Shown: in pieces, positions 55,801 to 64,000 of the stretch | Layout of the letters: every line of letters begins with the position of its first letter | How positions within the stretch are numbered: the first letter of the stretch is position 1 | Origin: JACMLD01 sp047602295 | GTDB lineage: Bacteria; Bacteroidota; Bacteroidia; Chitinophagales; Chitinophagaceae | Reading direction: 5' to 3' | Assembly (NCBI GenBank): GCA_047602295.1 | Contig: JASGHP010000001.1 | Coordinates: forward strand, 620,001 to 684,000 | DNA: 64,000 nucleotides | Program-made: the position numbers and the translations under genes | The notes under the pieces: generated by a model | Databases searched by the model: none | What the model saw: the letters and a program-made list of their open reading frames with translations, nothing else | What the model was told of the DNA's origin: nothing

Positions 55801-57570
55801 CAAGCACAGTACTTGAAAAAAGGTGTGCAATCTGTAGTGTTGATACCCATTTTTGTGAAAAATATTCTGTGGGGTTATATCGCCATCAATGAATCAAAAT
55901 CTGAAAGACAATGGACTGCCACAGAGTTTACCATATTGCACTCTTTTGCAGCCACACTTTCTGCGTCTATAGAACAAAGAGAATTGCAGCGGGAGATTTT
56001 GCACGCTAAGGAAATTGCAGAACAGGCAAGCCGTGCTAAGAGTGAATTTATGGCCAATATGAGTCATGAACTGCGAACACCCATGAATGGGATTATTGGA
56101 TTTACTGATTTGGTGCTAACAACCGATCTATTGAAAGCACAACGCGGCTATCTGCAAAATGTAAAAAAATCTGCCCACGGGTTATTAAGTATTATTAATG
56201 ATATTCTCGACTTTTCTAAAATTGAAGCAGGAAAATTATTTATTGATTGCGCTCCTTTCCAATTGAATGAACTGGTAGAAGAGGCGATTGATCTTTTGAA
56301 TGTAAAAGCGCATGAGAAAAAGCTGGAAGTCCTTTTCTGGTCAGATCCTGCATTGCCGTCTGTTATAAATGGAGATGCTATACGCATTCGCCAGGTATTG
56401 GTAAACCTGTTGGGCAATGCCATCAAGTTTACAGAGAAAGGAGAAATTTGTGTGGAACTGAAACAAGCAGGTGAACGTTTTGAAAAAGACGGGAAAAAAT
56501 ATACGGGTATATACATCACAGTTAAAGATTCAGGTATTGGCATTGCACCAGAAAAAGTAAATAAAATATTTGAAGGGTTTACACAGGCAGATTCATCTAC
56601 TACACGCAAATACGGTGGCACCGGCCTTGGGTTAACTATTTCTAAAAGCCTGGCAGAACTGATGGGCGGCACACTTACCGTAGAAAGCGAAATAAATAAA
56701 GGAAGCATATTTACATTGCAATTGGCTTTGGAGGTTGTTGATGAACAACCGCTGATTAAACCTTCAGTGAAGCCTTTGCTGAAACATGTTTTGGTAGTAG
56801 ACGACAACGATACTAACCTGCAGTTAATGAAAGGTATTTTTAACTACCTGCAGATTGAATGCACACTTGTTGGCAGCGCAGCAGAAGCATTGACATGCCT
56901 GGAGAACAAAGAAAACAGTTTTGATCTTGTTATAACAGATTACCAGATGCCGGAGATGGATGGTCTTATGCTTGCTAATAAAATTGCAGCTAAAGCAGAT
57001 AGCAGTTTCAACCCGGTGGTAGTGATGCTTTCTTCTCTTGAAAAAAATATGGAAGGGTACCAGGCAGAAAAAAGAGGGATTGTTAAACTTTTATCTAAGC
57101 CAGTCAAACTGCAAGCGCTTGATAAAATGCTTTCTTCTCTTTTTTGCAAACAAACTACAGAAGAAACGGTGCAGTTTAAAAAACCAACTATAGAAAGAAT
57201 GAAGCAGTCGGCTACTATTTTAGTTGCAGAAGACGAACCTGTAAATATGCTGTTGATAACGGAAGTGCTTAGTAAAATGGGACTGGAAGTGTTGCAGGCC
57301 ACTAATGGCAAAGAAGCGGTAGAAATGCTTACAGAAAATAAGCCGGACCTTATTTTCATGGATATTAATATGCCTGAGATGGATGGCTTCACCGCCACAG
57401 TTACACTTCGCCAATTGCCAGAACCGTTTTGCAAAATACCTGTAATTGCGCTTACAGCAGATGCTATGAAAGAAGACCGCGACCGTTGCATGGAAGCAGG
57501 AATGAACGATTATATCTCTAAACCATTCAGGCTAGAAGAATTGGAAAATGTATTGAAGGCTTACCTGTAA
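52810..57570 (+). CDS. Hybrid sensor histidine kinase with tandem PAS duplication and two receiver domains
   Basis: A 1586-residue inner-membrane sensor started at ATG 52810; an ATG-like start 33 bases upstream is possible. Two transmembrane helices (about 10-30 and 180-200) bracket a periplasmic helical domain of the PilJ type. Five PAS domains follow. Two consecutive ones (nucleotides about 54,610-55,025 and 55,030-55,455) are near-copies: VIDATPDLIFIKDTNYRH versus VIDATPDWIFIKDVNHRF and shared LTPE-x-x-IGK. A GAF-like region, then HisKA with MSHELRTPMNGI (H1086), HATPase_c with GTGLGLTISKSLAELMGG, and two receivers (D1377 in VITDYQMPEMDG and D1518 in FMDINMPEMDG). It has no Hpt domain, so a separate phosphotransfer protein is needed. 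It stands alone as a transcription unit. Confidence 0.95.
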   Translation: MTPAPLRKLIRITLISIAVILLFNFCSYYLAFTKTKENKYLSAIVNSTASQRVLGEKITNTSLLLLLDGGRNTSTDAETRQHLAQSITAFEDQQGFLLEMMDHLPAEKLLAKDLQDDAGKLVKTAREIIAINTDSLNHNTTTYSNSIRLDESRMLTSLDAVNRACIPLLVEREINTSRSNTGKFISLIVALCCLALLVIEPLLHSNRKNLSKLQLAKVELLQEKKYLSSILNSQTNYVIRLNKQGNFTFANPEFLKTFGYDAEKIIHSPYYNTIFPKDIQRCTEIADQCWNNPGKIFRILIRKPINKTKHFLWTEWEFIALPNEDGSITEIQGIGLDVSTKIQAQQSKEEAIQTLSYAMGYARMGSWKYNTETREFQMSAEMKSLLGLSDKDPDIISMEDYVNTFVFPGDINMVAIESEKVIKNKDNKDYESAFSYRIVTKQGHVRYIFTKGRVMNDQYRFGIAQDITTHKEAEQALLKSEQQYRLLAEHSEDIISVHTPDAVIEYISPSVQTVLGYTAEEVMGKNIMEFVHPDDHYRFSSTEENGPSVHNSPLLLLRYRMLHKNGSHIWLESIIKPVKEKEQVSKLICTSRNITERKKAEEQKEILLAEVKQSEELLRTVIDATPDLIFIKDTNYRHLMVNKAYASLLHLTPEDIIGKNDIELGFSEELVKGDIQKGIRGFWEDDDDVIKTGRVKHIQEETSITNGELHYFSIVKAPLINEEGKTWGVLGFAHNITDIKKAEAQKEYLLLEVKQSEQLLKTVIDATPDWIFIKDVNHRFLMANKAYAESLKLTPEQMIGKDDIELGFDPSVVKGDTSNGVRGFWADDDEVIKTGRAKYVPEEINIRNGEQHFFSTTKVPLYDEKGKTWGLLGFSHNITGLKQVEGNLRKKDQLLQAVSEATHQLIGNKNLEEAVGEGLFLLGKKMQVDTISVYKNLYNTGDTNNMQQVAYWNTDGAEEDTSITFTAPFSYGSAVLETLQQNEIYASLVNEITDNDLQAQYLKKGVQSVVLIPIFVKNILWGYIAINESKSERQWTATEFTILHSFAATLSASIEQRELQREILHAKEIAEQASRAKSEFMANMSHELRTPMNGIIGFTDLVLTTDLLKAQRGYLQNVKKSAHGLLSIINDILDFSKIEAGKLFIDCAPFQLNELVEEAIDLLNVKAHEKKLEVLFWSDPALPSVINGDAIRIRQVLVNLLGNAIKFTEKGEICVELKQAGERFEKDGKKYTGIYITVKDSGIGIAPEKVNKIFEGFTQADSSTTRKYGGTGLGLTISKSLAELMGGTLTVESEINKGSIFTLQLALEVVDEQPLIKPSVKPLLKHVLVVDDNDTNLQLMKGIFNYLQIECTLVGSAAEALTCLENKENSFDLVITDYQMPEMDGLMLANKIAAKADSSFNPVVVMLSSLEKNMEGYQAEKRGIVKLLSKPVKLQALDKMLSSLFCKQTTEETVQFKKPTIERMKQSATILVAEDEPVNMLLITEVLSKMGLEVLQATNGKEAVEMLTENKPDLIFMDINMPEMDGFTATVTLRQLPEPFCKIPVIALTADAMKEDRDRCMEAGMNDYISKPFRLEELENVLKAYL

Positions 57571-57721
57571 ATAATACTTCTTTTTCTTGCGTAAAGTTTC
57601 ATGGCAACTCAATAATTGCAAATAAGGATTGATTAATTGAGTGATAGAAAGCCCTGTTTTCAGCAATGAAATCTTTTTACCTTTAACTGGTTAACAACGA
57701 TTTCTTGCTAAAACCAGCTTC

Positions 57722-58957
57722 ATGCAAAACTGGAGAATAAAACTATCGCTATTTATAAACTATTATGTCTTTGCAATTCTGCTGAATAGCTCCGGCGTTG
57801 CAATTCTGAATGTTCAAAATAGTTTCAACGTTACCAAGAGTGCGGCTTCATGGATAGACCCCTGCAAAGATTTGAGTATTGCAATTGTATCTTTTCTCGT
57901 CTCATCTTACATTACACGTTTTGGTTACAAAAGGGCCATGATGGTGGCGCTGGGTGTTATTGCCATTGCATGCTTTATTATTCCAAACACACCTGGATTT
58001 TTAGCAGTGAAGTTGTTGTTTGTTGCTATCGGCTCCTGCTTTGCGTTGATTAAAATGTCTGTCTACAGCATTATTGGTATCATCACAAAAGATCATAAAG
58101 AGCACATAAGCCTCATGAATTTTATAGAATCTTTTTTCATGATTGGCAATCTTACGCTCTACTTTTATTTTAGTCGATTTACAGACAATGCACATCCGGA
58201 ATCTACATCTTGGTTAAATGCTTTTTATTTATTAGGAGGACTTTCATTGCTTGCGCTGTTTTTGCTTATGGGCGCAACGCTGGATGAATCATCGGCAAAA
58301 TCAGAAAGCAAACCATTGATTGCGGAATTTGGCGAAATGTTTAAGCTGATGTTCAAACCGATAGTCTTGGCGTTTATTGCATCTGCATTTTTTTATGTGC
58401 TAATAGAACAAAGTATACAAAATTTTTTGCCAACGTTTAATAATAAAGTGTTGTTGCTGCCTGCTGCATTAAGCATACAAATGACCGCTATTCTCGCCGG
58501 CTCTACAGCACTTGGCAGGTTTTTAGCAGGTGTTTTATTGCGAAAAATTAATTGGTTTTATGTGTTGATTGGTTGCCTTGCCTTAGCAGCATTGCTAGTA
58601 TGTGTAGCTATGCCGCTGGCAAAAGAAGCAATCGGCAAAACTTATACCAGCTGGGGTGATGCACCAATTGCTGCATTTGCATTTCCTTTGATTGGCCTTT
58701 TTTTAGCACCCGTTTATCCTTCTATCAATTCAGCTATATTAAGTTCATTGCCTAAACCTGCACATGGCCTTATGTCTGGTTTAATCATTGTATTCTCTGC
58801 ATTGGGTGGCACTACCGGGTCTGTTTTAACGGGTTATATGTTTGATAAAGTAGGCGGTCAGCAAACGTTTTATTTTTCGCTTATACCGATTACGATATTG
58901 ATACTTTGCTTATTTATTTTCAGGCGGCTTCAGAAAAAAACTGTAGCGGCACCTTAA
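57722..58957 (+). CDS. MFS sugar porter, FucP-like
   Basis: A 411-residue inner-membrane transporter of the major facilitator superfamily with about 12 helices and a charged middle loop. The most telling stretches are LNSSGVAILNVQNSF, WIDPCKDLSIAIV, GPFLAPVYPSINSA-like FLAPVYPSINSAIL, and LGGTTGSVLTGYMFDKVGG, as in fucose/glucose permeases. The trehalase gene starts 15 bases after its stop, so the two are an operon, and trehalose or its products are the natural guess for the substrate. This is inferred from the pairing only. Confidence 0.88.
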   Translation: MQNWRIKLSLFINYYVFAILLNSSGVAILNVQNSFNVTKSAASWIDPCKDLSIAIVSFLVSSYITRFGYKRAMMVALGVIAIACFIIPNTPGFLAVKLLFVAIGSCFALIKMSVYSIIGIITKDHKEHISLMNFIESFFMIGNLTLYFYFSRFTDNAHPESTSWLNAFYLLGGLSLLALFLLMGATLDESSAKSESKPLIAEFGEMFKLMFKPIVLAFIASAFFYVLIEQSIQNFLPTFNNKVLLLPAALSIQMTAILAGSTALGRFLAGVLLRKINWFYVLIGCLALAALLVCVAMPLAKEAIGKTYTSWGDAPIAAFAFPLIGLFLAPVYPSINSAILSSLPKPAHGLMSGLIIVFSALGGTTGSVLTGYMFDKVGGQQTFYFSLIPITILILCLFIFRRLQKKTVAAP

Positions 58958-58972
58958 TTGTTTTACCCAACT

Positions 58973-60466
58973 ATGGCTACAAAGGTATTTTATATAGAAT
59001 CTCTCGGTCAATTGTATGAGGACGTACAAATGCAAAAGATTTTTCCTGACTCAAAGTTTTTTGTGGATTGCATACCCAATCATGAACCTGGTTTTATTTT
59101 ACAACAATATCAAACTGAAAAAACAAAACCCGGCTTTAACTTAAAAGAGTTTGTAGAAGCTCATTTTATATTGCCATCCCAGGATAGTCTGCCATACAGT
59201 TCTGCCAACAAACCTATACTTGAACATTTAGATAGTTTGTGGAATGTGCTAATGAGAAAACCCGGAACTGCTAATGGCGGCACATTGATACCACTTCCAA
59301 AATCTTATGTTGTACCTGGCGGTCGTTTCAGGGAAGTATATTATTGGGACAGTTATTTTACCATGCTTGGTTTGCAGGTAAGTAAACGTTTCGACATCAT
59401 ACAGGATATGATTGACAACTTTGCCTACCTCATCAACACATTCGGGTTTATTCCTAATGCCAACCGTACTTACTATCTTACCCGCTCTCAACCTCCTTTT
59501 TTTACTATGATGGTAGAACTACTGGCAGAAGAAAAAGGAGATGAAGTTTTATTAAAGTACCAGCAAGCAATAGAAAAAGAATATGCATTTTGGATGGAGG
59601 GCGCAGAAAAGCTGAATGATAAGAACACAACTTATAATCATGTAGTGTTATTGGATGGTGCTAATTATTTAAACAGGTATTGGGACAAAGGCAATACGCC
59701 CAGGCCTGAAGCATACGAAGAAGACTTTCAATTGGCCGCAACATCTGCTGTGGCAGAAAATATTTATCGCGATGTGCGGGCAGCTGCTGCCTCTGGTTGG
59801 GATTTTAGTACACGCTGGTTTAAAGATGGTGCCAATATGAGTACCATTCAAACTACTAATCTCGTACCTGTAGACTTAAATTGTTTGTTGCTGCACATGG
59901 AAGAAGTGTTGCAAAAGATATATGCCATTAAAGGTGAAAAGTCAACTGCAAGTTTGTTTGCCAGCAAAAGTATTAATAGAAAAAAGGCGATTCAACATTA
60001 TTGCTGGAACAATGAGAAAGGTTTTTATTTTGATTACAATTTTGAGACAACTGCTCAAACCAATCAATACACGCTGGCAGGGTTATTTCCTTTATTTTTT
60101 TCTATCGCCACTAAAGAGCAAGCTGATGCTGTGGCAAAGATTGTGGAGGAGAAATTTTTACAACCAGGCGGAGTAGTAACTACACTGAACAATACAAAAC
60201 AGCAATGGGACATGCCTAATGGTTGGGCGCCATTACAATGGATAACTTATAAAGGGTTGAAAAACTACGGTCATCAGATGCTGGCCAATGAAATTAAAAA
60301 CCGTTGGATGAAAGCCAATGAACGTGTGTATACGCGAACCGGAAAAATGATGGAAAAGTATGACGTTACAGACACAGCCAGTGCAGCAGGTGGCGGAGAA
60401 TATCCCAACCAGGATGGCTTTGGATGGACAAACGGCGTGTATTTGAAATTTAGCCGGGAAGAATAA
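58973..60466 (+). CDS. treF: Cytosolic alpha,alpha-trehalase, GH37
   Basis: Trehalase splits trehalose into two glucose units. The 497-residue protein (ATG 58973, MATKVFYIESL) has no signal peptide, matching TreF rather than periplasmic TreA. The two GH37 signatures are PGGRFREVYYWDSYF and QWDMPNGWAP. The acid Asp lies in ASGWDFSTRWF and the base Glu in MMEKYDVTD. It follows an MFS porter by 15 bases. This suggests imported trehalose is hydrolysed inside the cell. Length matches the family. Confidence 0.94.
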   Translation: MATKVFYIESLGQLYEDVQMQKIFPDSKFFVDCIPNHEPGFILQQYQTEKTKPGFNLKEFVEAHFILPSQDSLPYSSANKPILEHLDSLWNVLMRKPGTANGGTLIPLPKSYVVPGGRFREVYYWDSYFTMLGLQVSKRFDIIQDMIDNFAYLINTFGFIPNANRTYYLTRSQPPFFTMMVELLAEEKGDEVLLKYQQAIEKEYAFWMEGAEKLNDKNTTYNHVVLLDGANYLNRYWDKGNTPRPEAYEEDFQLAATSAVAENIYRDVRAAAASGWDFSTRWFKDGANMSTIQTTNLVPVDLNCLLLHMEEVLQKIYAIKGEKSTASLFASKSINRKKAIQHYCWNNEKGFYFDYNFETTAQTNQYTLAGLFPLFFSIATKEQADAVAKIVEEKFLQPGGVVTTLNNTKQQWDMPNGWAPLQWITYKGLKNYGHQMLANEIKNRWMKANERVYTRTGKMMEKYDVTDTASAAGGGEYPNQDGFGWTNGVYLKFSREE

Positions 60467-60574
60467 ACGTTGCAACTAGTTCATAAACAATCTCGGTTTT
60501 AACGTGCCCGCCATTATTGCAGCCTCAAAATTTGGTGCGTGGTTTGATCTGTTAATTGCAAATTTTATCGCAAC

Positions 60575-60856
60575 ATGAACAAACAACAACCTTCACTTAT
60601 CTTCTGCATTGTGATGGATATTTTAGGTTACGCTACCTATGCCATACCAGGATTAGGAGAATTGGGTGATATTGTATTTGCACCTGTCTCCGCTATTATT
60701 TTCTATTTTATGTTTGGTAGTTGGAAAGGCGCCCTGTTCAATTTTACAGAGGAGATAATCCCCGGTACAGACTTTATTCCGAGTTTTACTATTATGTGGT
60801 TCTGGAAATATTTTACCAGCAAAAAAACAAACAACTCAGTTGTTAAGCCAATGTAG
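60575..60856 (+). CDS. Unrecognised small membrane protein
   Basis: 93 residues with two or three hydrophobic segments (about 8-26, 33-50, 62-78). Gly and Pro pairs (IPGLGELGD, IIPGTDFIPSF) lie between. No family is recognised. It may be a small membrane regulator. It is not close to any operon partner: 108 bases after the trehalase and 16 bases before the convergent regulator's stop. Confidence 0.65.
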   Translation: MNKQQPSLIFCIVMDILGYATYAIPGLGELGDIVFAPVSAIIFYFMFGSWKGALFNFTEEIIPGTDFIPSFTIMWFWKYFTSKKTNNSVVKPM

Positions 60857-60872
60857 TGTTGGTGCTGTTTCT

Positions 60873-61559
60873 TCAGCTTATTACAAACCTGTACCCAATT
60901 CCTTTGATGGTTAAAATTTCAAGGCTATCATCATCTTTTAAGTAGCCTCTTATTTTATTGATGTAAACGTCAAGGTTGCGGCTGTTAAAAAAAGAATCAT
61001 TGCCCCAGAGCAGTGTCAGAATATTTTTACGATCAATAATGCCATTCCTGTTTTCATACAAAAGCTTTAGCAATTCGCTTTCACGGTAAGAAATCTTTCT
61101 CTCTGCGCCATCCTTTACCAGCAGTTGTTTGTTTGTATAAAACTGGTATCGGCCAAACGATACCATATCTGCCGATACTGCTATTGGTTTTCCTTCTTTT
61201 TTGCGCAATACATTTTCTATGCGCACAATCAATTCCTCCATACTGAAAGGCTTGCGTATATAGTCGTTTCCACCCAGTGTAAAGCCCTTTACCAAATCAT
61301 CTGTTTGTGTTTTGGCAGTTAAAAAAAGTATAGGTACTTCTGCATTCAATTCTCTAATCTGTTCAGCTATTTCAAAACCATCTTTATTGGGCAGCATTAC
61401 ATCCAGCACACATACATCTGGTTTAGTTTTTTTAAAAACATCAAAGGCTTTGCCACCATCTGTTTCCATATGCACGGTAAAGCCACGGCTTTGCAGACTT
61501 TCTTTTACAATCTTACCTAAAAAAATTTCGTCTTCCACATAAAGTATGGTTACGCTCAT
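60873..61559 (-). CDS. OmpR-type response regulator
   Basis: A 228-residue transcriptional regulator (ATG 61559; an upstream ATG would overlap the kinase). The receiver domain has the acidic pair EDE, phospho-acceptor D in VCVLDVMLPNKDG and Lys in DYIRKPFSMEE. The winged-helix C-terminal domain reads ERKISYRESELLKLLYENRNGI and ends IKGIGYRFVIS. It starts four bases after the kinase stop, so kinase and regulator are translated together. Confidence 0.95.
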   Translation of the reverse strand: MSVTILYVEDEIFLGKIVKESLQSRGFTVHMETDGGKAFDVFKKTKPDVCVLDVMLPNKDGFEIAEQIRELNAEVPILFLTAKTQTDDLVKGFTLGGNDYIRKPFSMEELIVRIENVLRKKEGKPIAVSADMVSFGRYQFYTNKQLLVKDGAERKISYRESELLKLLYENRNGIIDRKNILTLLWGNDSFFNSRNLDVYINKIRGYLKDDDSLEILTIKGIGYRFVIS

Positions 61560-61563
61560 CCTG

Positions 61564-63051
61564 TCAAATTTTAAATGCTTTTTTGTACAGCTTCCTTCCA
61601 TTGCCATAATCAATAACAGTTGCTTCTTTAAACGGAAGATTTACGGTAAAGCTGCTTCCTTCTCCCAGTTTGCTTTGAAGGCCAATAAAACCAAGGTGAA
61701 GATGTACAATATGATTTACATAGCTTAAACCCAAACCATAGCCTTTTATATTATGCTTGTTGCCATCCTGTACGCGAAAGAATTGCTCAAATACTTTGTT
61801 TTTGTATTCTGGTGCTATACCTATGCCATTGTCTTTAACAGCTAATGAAATGTATTGACCATGATCTGTTACCTCAACCTCTATTACCGGATTCTCTTTG
61901 CTATACTTTAAGGCATTGTCAAGAAGGTTATAAATAACGCTGCTCATGTGCAGCCTGTCTGCCTGCATTACAAAATTTTCTCCACTTGCATGTACTGTCA
62001 CTCTCGCATTGCGTTTTTCAAATTGCAGTTTCATAGATGCTGCAACTTCCTCTGCCAAGGTCACAAGGTTAATTGGTTCTTTGTGCAATGTAATTTCTTT
62101 ATTCTCGTACATGGATAATTTGAGCACTTTATCTACCAGCAATCCCAGTCTTTGCATTTCATTGGCGGAGATGTCAAGATATTCTTTTGTTCGCTCAGGG
62201 TCTTGTAAAGCATTGAAGTTCTTAAGCGCTTCTACAGCAACACTTACAGTAGCAATGGGTGTTTTCAGTTCATGCGTTATATTGCTGATAAAATCATTTT
62301 TTAACTGTGTAAGTTTTTGTTGTTTTACAAGGTTGCGATAAAGCAATAAAAAAGAAGCAATGGTAACACCCACCAGTAACAAGGATATCAATATAGGTTG
62401 CCACATTTTTTTCAGTAAATACCAATTGCTATTTATAAAATCCAGTTGATATATTTTAGGATTGCTGAAACCAACTTGCACTTTATTATCATCGGCATCT
62501 TGTAATTGATTTTGATGATTGAGATCGCTTTTTGCTTCGCTGATGCTAAAAGGCAAATCGATTTTTTGTTTAGCTAAAGCGGTTTTATAATATGCCGTCA
62601 ATTCTTTTATAGTAATAGAATCGTGCAATGAATCTACACCACGCAGAAAATCAAATACAGGCCCACTGGCCCCAGGCGCTTCAGACCTTCTTGCCCTTAT
62701 ATGAATATTGGAATCCATCTGCGCATCAAGATTATTGCGATCAACTCTAATGACAAACGCCTTGGGTTTTCCTTTTTCCGGGCTGACGCTATCTTTTACC
62801 CGCTCCATTAATACATTGGTCATTGTAATAATGCCTTTCTTGTCTTCTACTCTTACATTAATGTTGGAATCCAATTTAAGTTTAGCAGCCTGCAAACGAA
62901 AGACTGATTCCCTGAAAAGCAGATTGGTGCGCACATTAAAGAGATGTTGCTCTTCTTTAAAATTATTTCTTAGCCAATACACCTGGAATGCACTTATGAT
63001 CAGTATTGTCAAAAGCATCAAAACGAGTGGTATCCTTAGTTTGCGTTTCAT
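61564..63051 (-). CDS. Membrane sensor histidine kinase
   Basis: A 495-residue kinase with two transmembrane helices (about 8-28 and 235-255). They bracket a 205-residue periplasmic sensor domain with no recognised fold. The cytoplasmic part has the H-box FISNITHELKTPIATV, N-box NLLDNALKYS, G1 box DNGIGIAPEY and G2 GYGLGLSYVNHIV. It is the partner of the OmpR regulator four bases downstream. Its promoter contains both Bacteroidota boxes (63081-63113). Confidence 0.95.
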   Translation of the reverse strand: MKRKLRIPLVLMLLTILIISAFQVYWLRNNFKEEQHLFNVRTNLLFRESVFRLQAAKLKLDSNINVRVEDKKGIITMTNVLMERVKDSVSPEKGKPKAFVIRVDRNNLDAQMDSNIHIRARRSEAPGASGPVFDFLRGVDSLHDSITIKELTAYYKTALAKQKIDLPFSISEAKSDLNHQNQLQDADDNKVQVGFSNPKIYQLDFINSNWYLLKKMWQPILISLLLVGVTIASFLLLYRNLVKQQKLTQLKNDFISNITHELKTPIATVSVAVEALKNFNALQDPERTKEYLDISANEMQRLGLLVDKVLKLSMYENKEITLHKEPINLVTLAEEVAASMKLQFEKRNARVTVHASGENFVMQADRLHMSSVIYNLLDNALKYSKENPVIEVEVTDHGQYISLAVKDNGIGIAPEYKNKVFEQFFRVQDGNKHNIKGYGLGLSYVNHIVHLHLGFIGLQSKLGEGSSFTVNLPFKEATVIDYGNGRKLYKKAFKI

Positions 63052-63080
63052 CTTTTAAGCAGCATAAAACTGCATCAGCA

Positions 63081-63113
63081 CAAATGTATCTATTTCTTTT
63101 TCCTTGTTTCAAA
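63081..63113 (-). promoter_or_regulatory. Promoter of the HK/regulator operon
   Basis: On the minus strand: TTTG at 63113-63110, 21 bases, TACATTTG at 63088-63081. Both boxes match the consensus. Confidence 0.7.
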
Positions 63114-63117
63114 GGCA

Positions 63118-63154
63118 TTAACCTTAATTAACATTAAACCAAGCCTTATTAACC
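63118..63154. promoter_or_regulatory. TTAAC repeats between HK operon and GLPGLI gene
   Basis: TTAACC (63118), TTAAC (63128), TTAAA (63134) and TTAACC (63149) lie between the two divergent promoters. The first two are 10 bases apart, about one helical turn, as in tandem sites for OmpR-family dimers. Confidence 0.5.
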
Positions 63155-63175
63155 TGCTTCGGAAACGCCGGTATT

Positions 63176-63183
63176 TAGTTTTG
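63176..63183 (+). promoter_or_regulatory. -7 promoter element of the GLPGLI gene
   Basis: TAGTTTTG, 16 bases before the ATG. The -33 position is poor, as expected for an activator-dependent promoter. Confidence 0.5.
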
Positions 63184-63199
63184 GATAAACAATGTAATT

Positions 63200-63943
63200 A
63201 TGAAAAAGATACTTTTTATTCTGCCAGCCCTGCTGTGTTTACAGTATTCATTTGCACAGCTTAAAGATGGTAAAATAGTTTATGAACGCAAAACGAATAT
63301 GCACAAACGCCTTCCACCAGAAAGTGAGAATATGAAAGGTATGATACCAGAATTTTCTACAGTAAAACAGCAACTTGTTTTCTCTGGCGATGAATCTATA
63401 TTTTCTTCATTGCCGGAAGAGGATGATATACGTGATCATGCAGGCGAAGATGGCAATCGTATTAATATCCGCATGGGTGGTGGCAATAACGAGACATACA
63501 AAAATTATGCAGCAGAAAAAATTGTAGAATTAAGAGAGCTCGGCCCCAAAAAATATATTATTGAAGATACACTACGCAAACTAGCATGGAAATTAAGTGA
63601 CGATACTATGACTGTAAAGGGTTATGCTTGTAAAAAGGCTACAGCAAAAAACCGCCAGGGGGATGATATAATCGCCTGGTATACCGAAGCAATACCCGTA
63701 TCCAGTGGCCCAGAGCAATTTGGAGGCTTGCCCGGTTTGATATTACAAATGAATATAGGAGACAGCTTTATTCAATTTTCTGCTTTATCCGTTAATGTAA
63801 GTGATAGTAAGCAAATTGTAAAAATACCTAGTGGCGCTAAGAAAGTAAGCAGGCAGGAATTCCAGAAAATGATGGATGAAGCATTTGGACCCAGCAATGG
63901 AAATGGTGGCCCGCAAATAAGAATTATAAGAAGAGAGAATTAA
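63200..63943 (+). CDS. GLPGLI family exported protein
   Basis: A 247-residue protein of the GLPGLI family, found across Bacteroidota with no known function. Signal peptide (1-19, MKKILFILPALLCLQYSFA), then beta-rich body. The signature GGLPGLILQ is at about 175-183, after AWYTEAIPVSSGPEQF; YACKKATA precedes it. The C-terminal part is rich in charged and Gly residues. It is divergent from the HK/regulator pair, whose putative binding sites lie in its promoter region, so it is the likely target of that system. Confidence 0.9.
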   Translation: MKKILFILPALLCLQYSFAQLKDGKIVYERKTNMHKRLPPESENMKGMIPEFSTVKQQLVFSGDESIFSSLPEEDDIRDHAGEDGNRINIRMGGGNNETYKNYAAEKIVELRELGPKKYIIEDTLRKLAWKLSDDTMTVKGYACKKATAKNRQGDDIIAWYTEAIPVSSGPEQFGGLPGLILQMNIGDSFIQFSALSVNVSDSKQIVKIPSGAKKVSRQEFQKMMDEAFGPSNGNGGPQIRIIRREN

Positions 63944-63961
63944 GAAAATAGATTCAATGAT

Positions 63962-63992
63962 AAACGCCCTGCTATAATTTGCTGGGCGTTTG
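63962..63992 (+). terminator. Terminator after the GLPGLI gene
   Basis: AAACGCCC pairs with GGGCGTTT over a loop with a small inner stem; the following T run is short. Confidence 0.6.
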
Positions 63993-64000
63993 CGTTATAG

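Noticed and set aside
1..64000. tRNA genes, CRISPR arrays, insertion sequences, prophage
   Set aside because: Reading both strands by eye, I saw no cloverleaf with anticodon arm, no spaced direct repeats of the right size, and no transposase, integrase or phage structural genes; a weak tRNA could still be missed.

Overview
The window looks like chromosomal DNA of a Bacteroidota bacterium, most likely from the family Chitinophagaceae. The grounds are a moderate-to-low GC content, promoters with the Bacteroidota -7 element TAnnTTTG (sometimes with a TTTG -33 box), few Shine-Dalgarno sequences, and family content: BatD, a GLPGLI protein, a CarboxypepD_reg-type TonB receptor, a DUF4834-like membrane protein, a GH3/serine-hydrolase fusion and futalosine-pathway menaquinone synthesis. 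The family-level assignment is inference from remembered homologues. I saw no tRNA, rRNA, CRISPR array, insertion sequence or prophage.

Layout. 1-0.5 kb: 3' end of an unrecognised gene. 0.5-7.5 kb: a small DUF4834-like gene, then the rimP-nusA-infB translation operon, where infB carries a +1 frame break, then a SurA-like periplasmic chaperone. 7.6-12.1 kb: a soluble multi-PAS/GAF histidine kinase with its NarL-type regulator. 12.3-20 kb: a long PurF, a SixA-type phosphatase, a MurG-like glycosyltransferase with no usable ATG, a 44-residue lipoprotein, an aminotransferase, YceI, MsrB and adenylate kinase. 20.3-24.8 kb (minus strand): a Cys-rich small exported protein, a TonB receptor and a duplicated PepSY membrane protein, which together look like a metal uptake locus. 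24.9-29.5 kb: PaaZ, RNase HII and MutL. 29.8-36.8 kb: envelope sugar enzymes (GH3-serine hydrolase fusion, CE4 deacetylase), a GntP permease and an aldehyde dehydrogenase.

36.9-46 kb: the most intriguing region. Four minus-strand genes encode a DUF1549/DUF1553 cytochrome-c-like giant, a Tat-exported DUF1501 protein, a Tat-exported NHL-like beta-propeller, and a DUF2231 membrane protein with a cytochrome motif and leucine-rich repeats. Two paralogous glutathione peroxidases flank them. 46-52.6 kb: a short-chain dehydrogenase, a membrane protein, BatD, asparagine synthetase and MqnC. 52.8-60.9 kb: a hybrid histidine kinase with a tandem PAS duplication, then an MFS sugar porter with a cytosolic trehalase. 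60.9-64 kb: an OmpR/HK pair divergent from a GLPGLI gene, with spaced TTAAC repeats between them.

Intergenic DNA is unusually structured. Five loci consist of inverted arms built from locus-specific short words. There are also two or three copies of a GGGCGAAA palindrome, a canonical G-quadruplex motif, several perfect operator-like palindromes, and a GAAA-tetraloop hairpin in the rimP leader.
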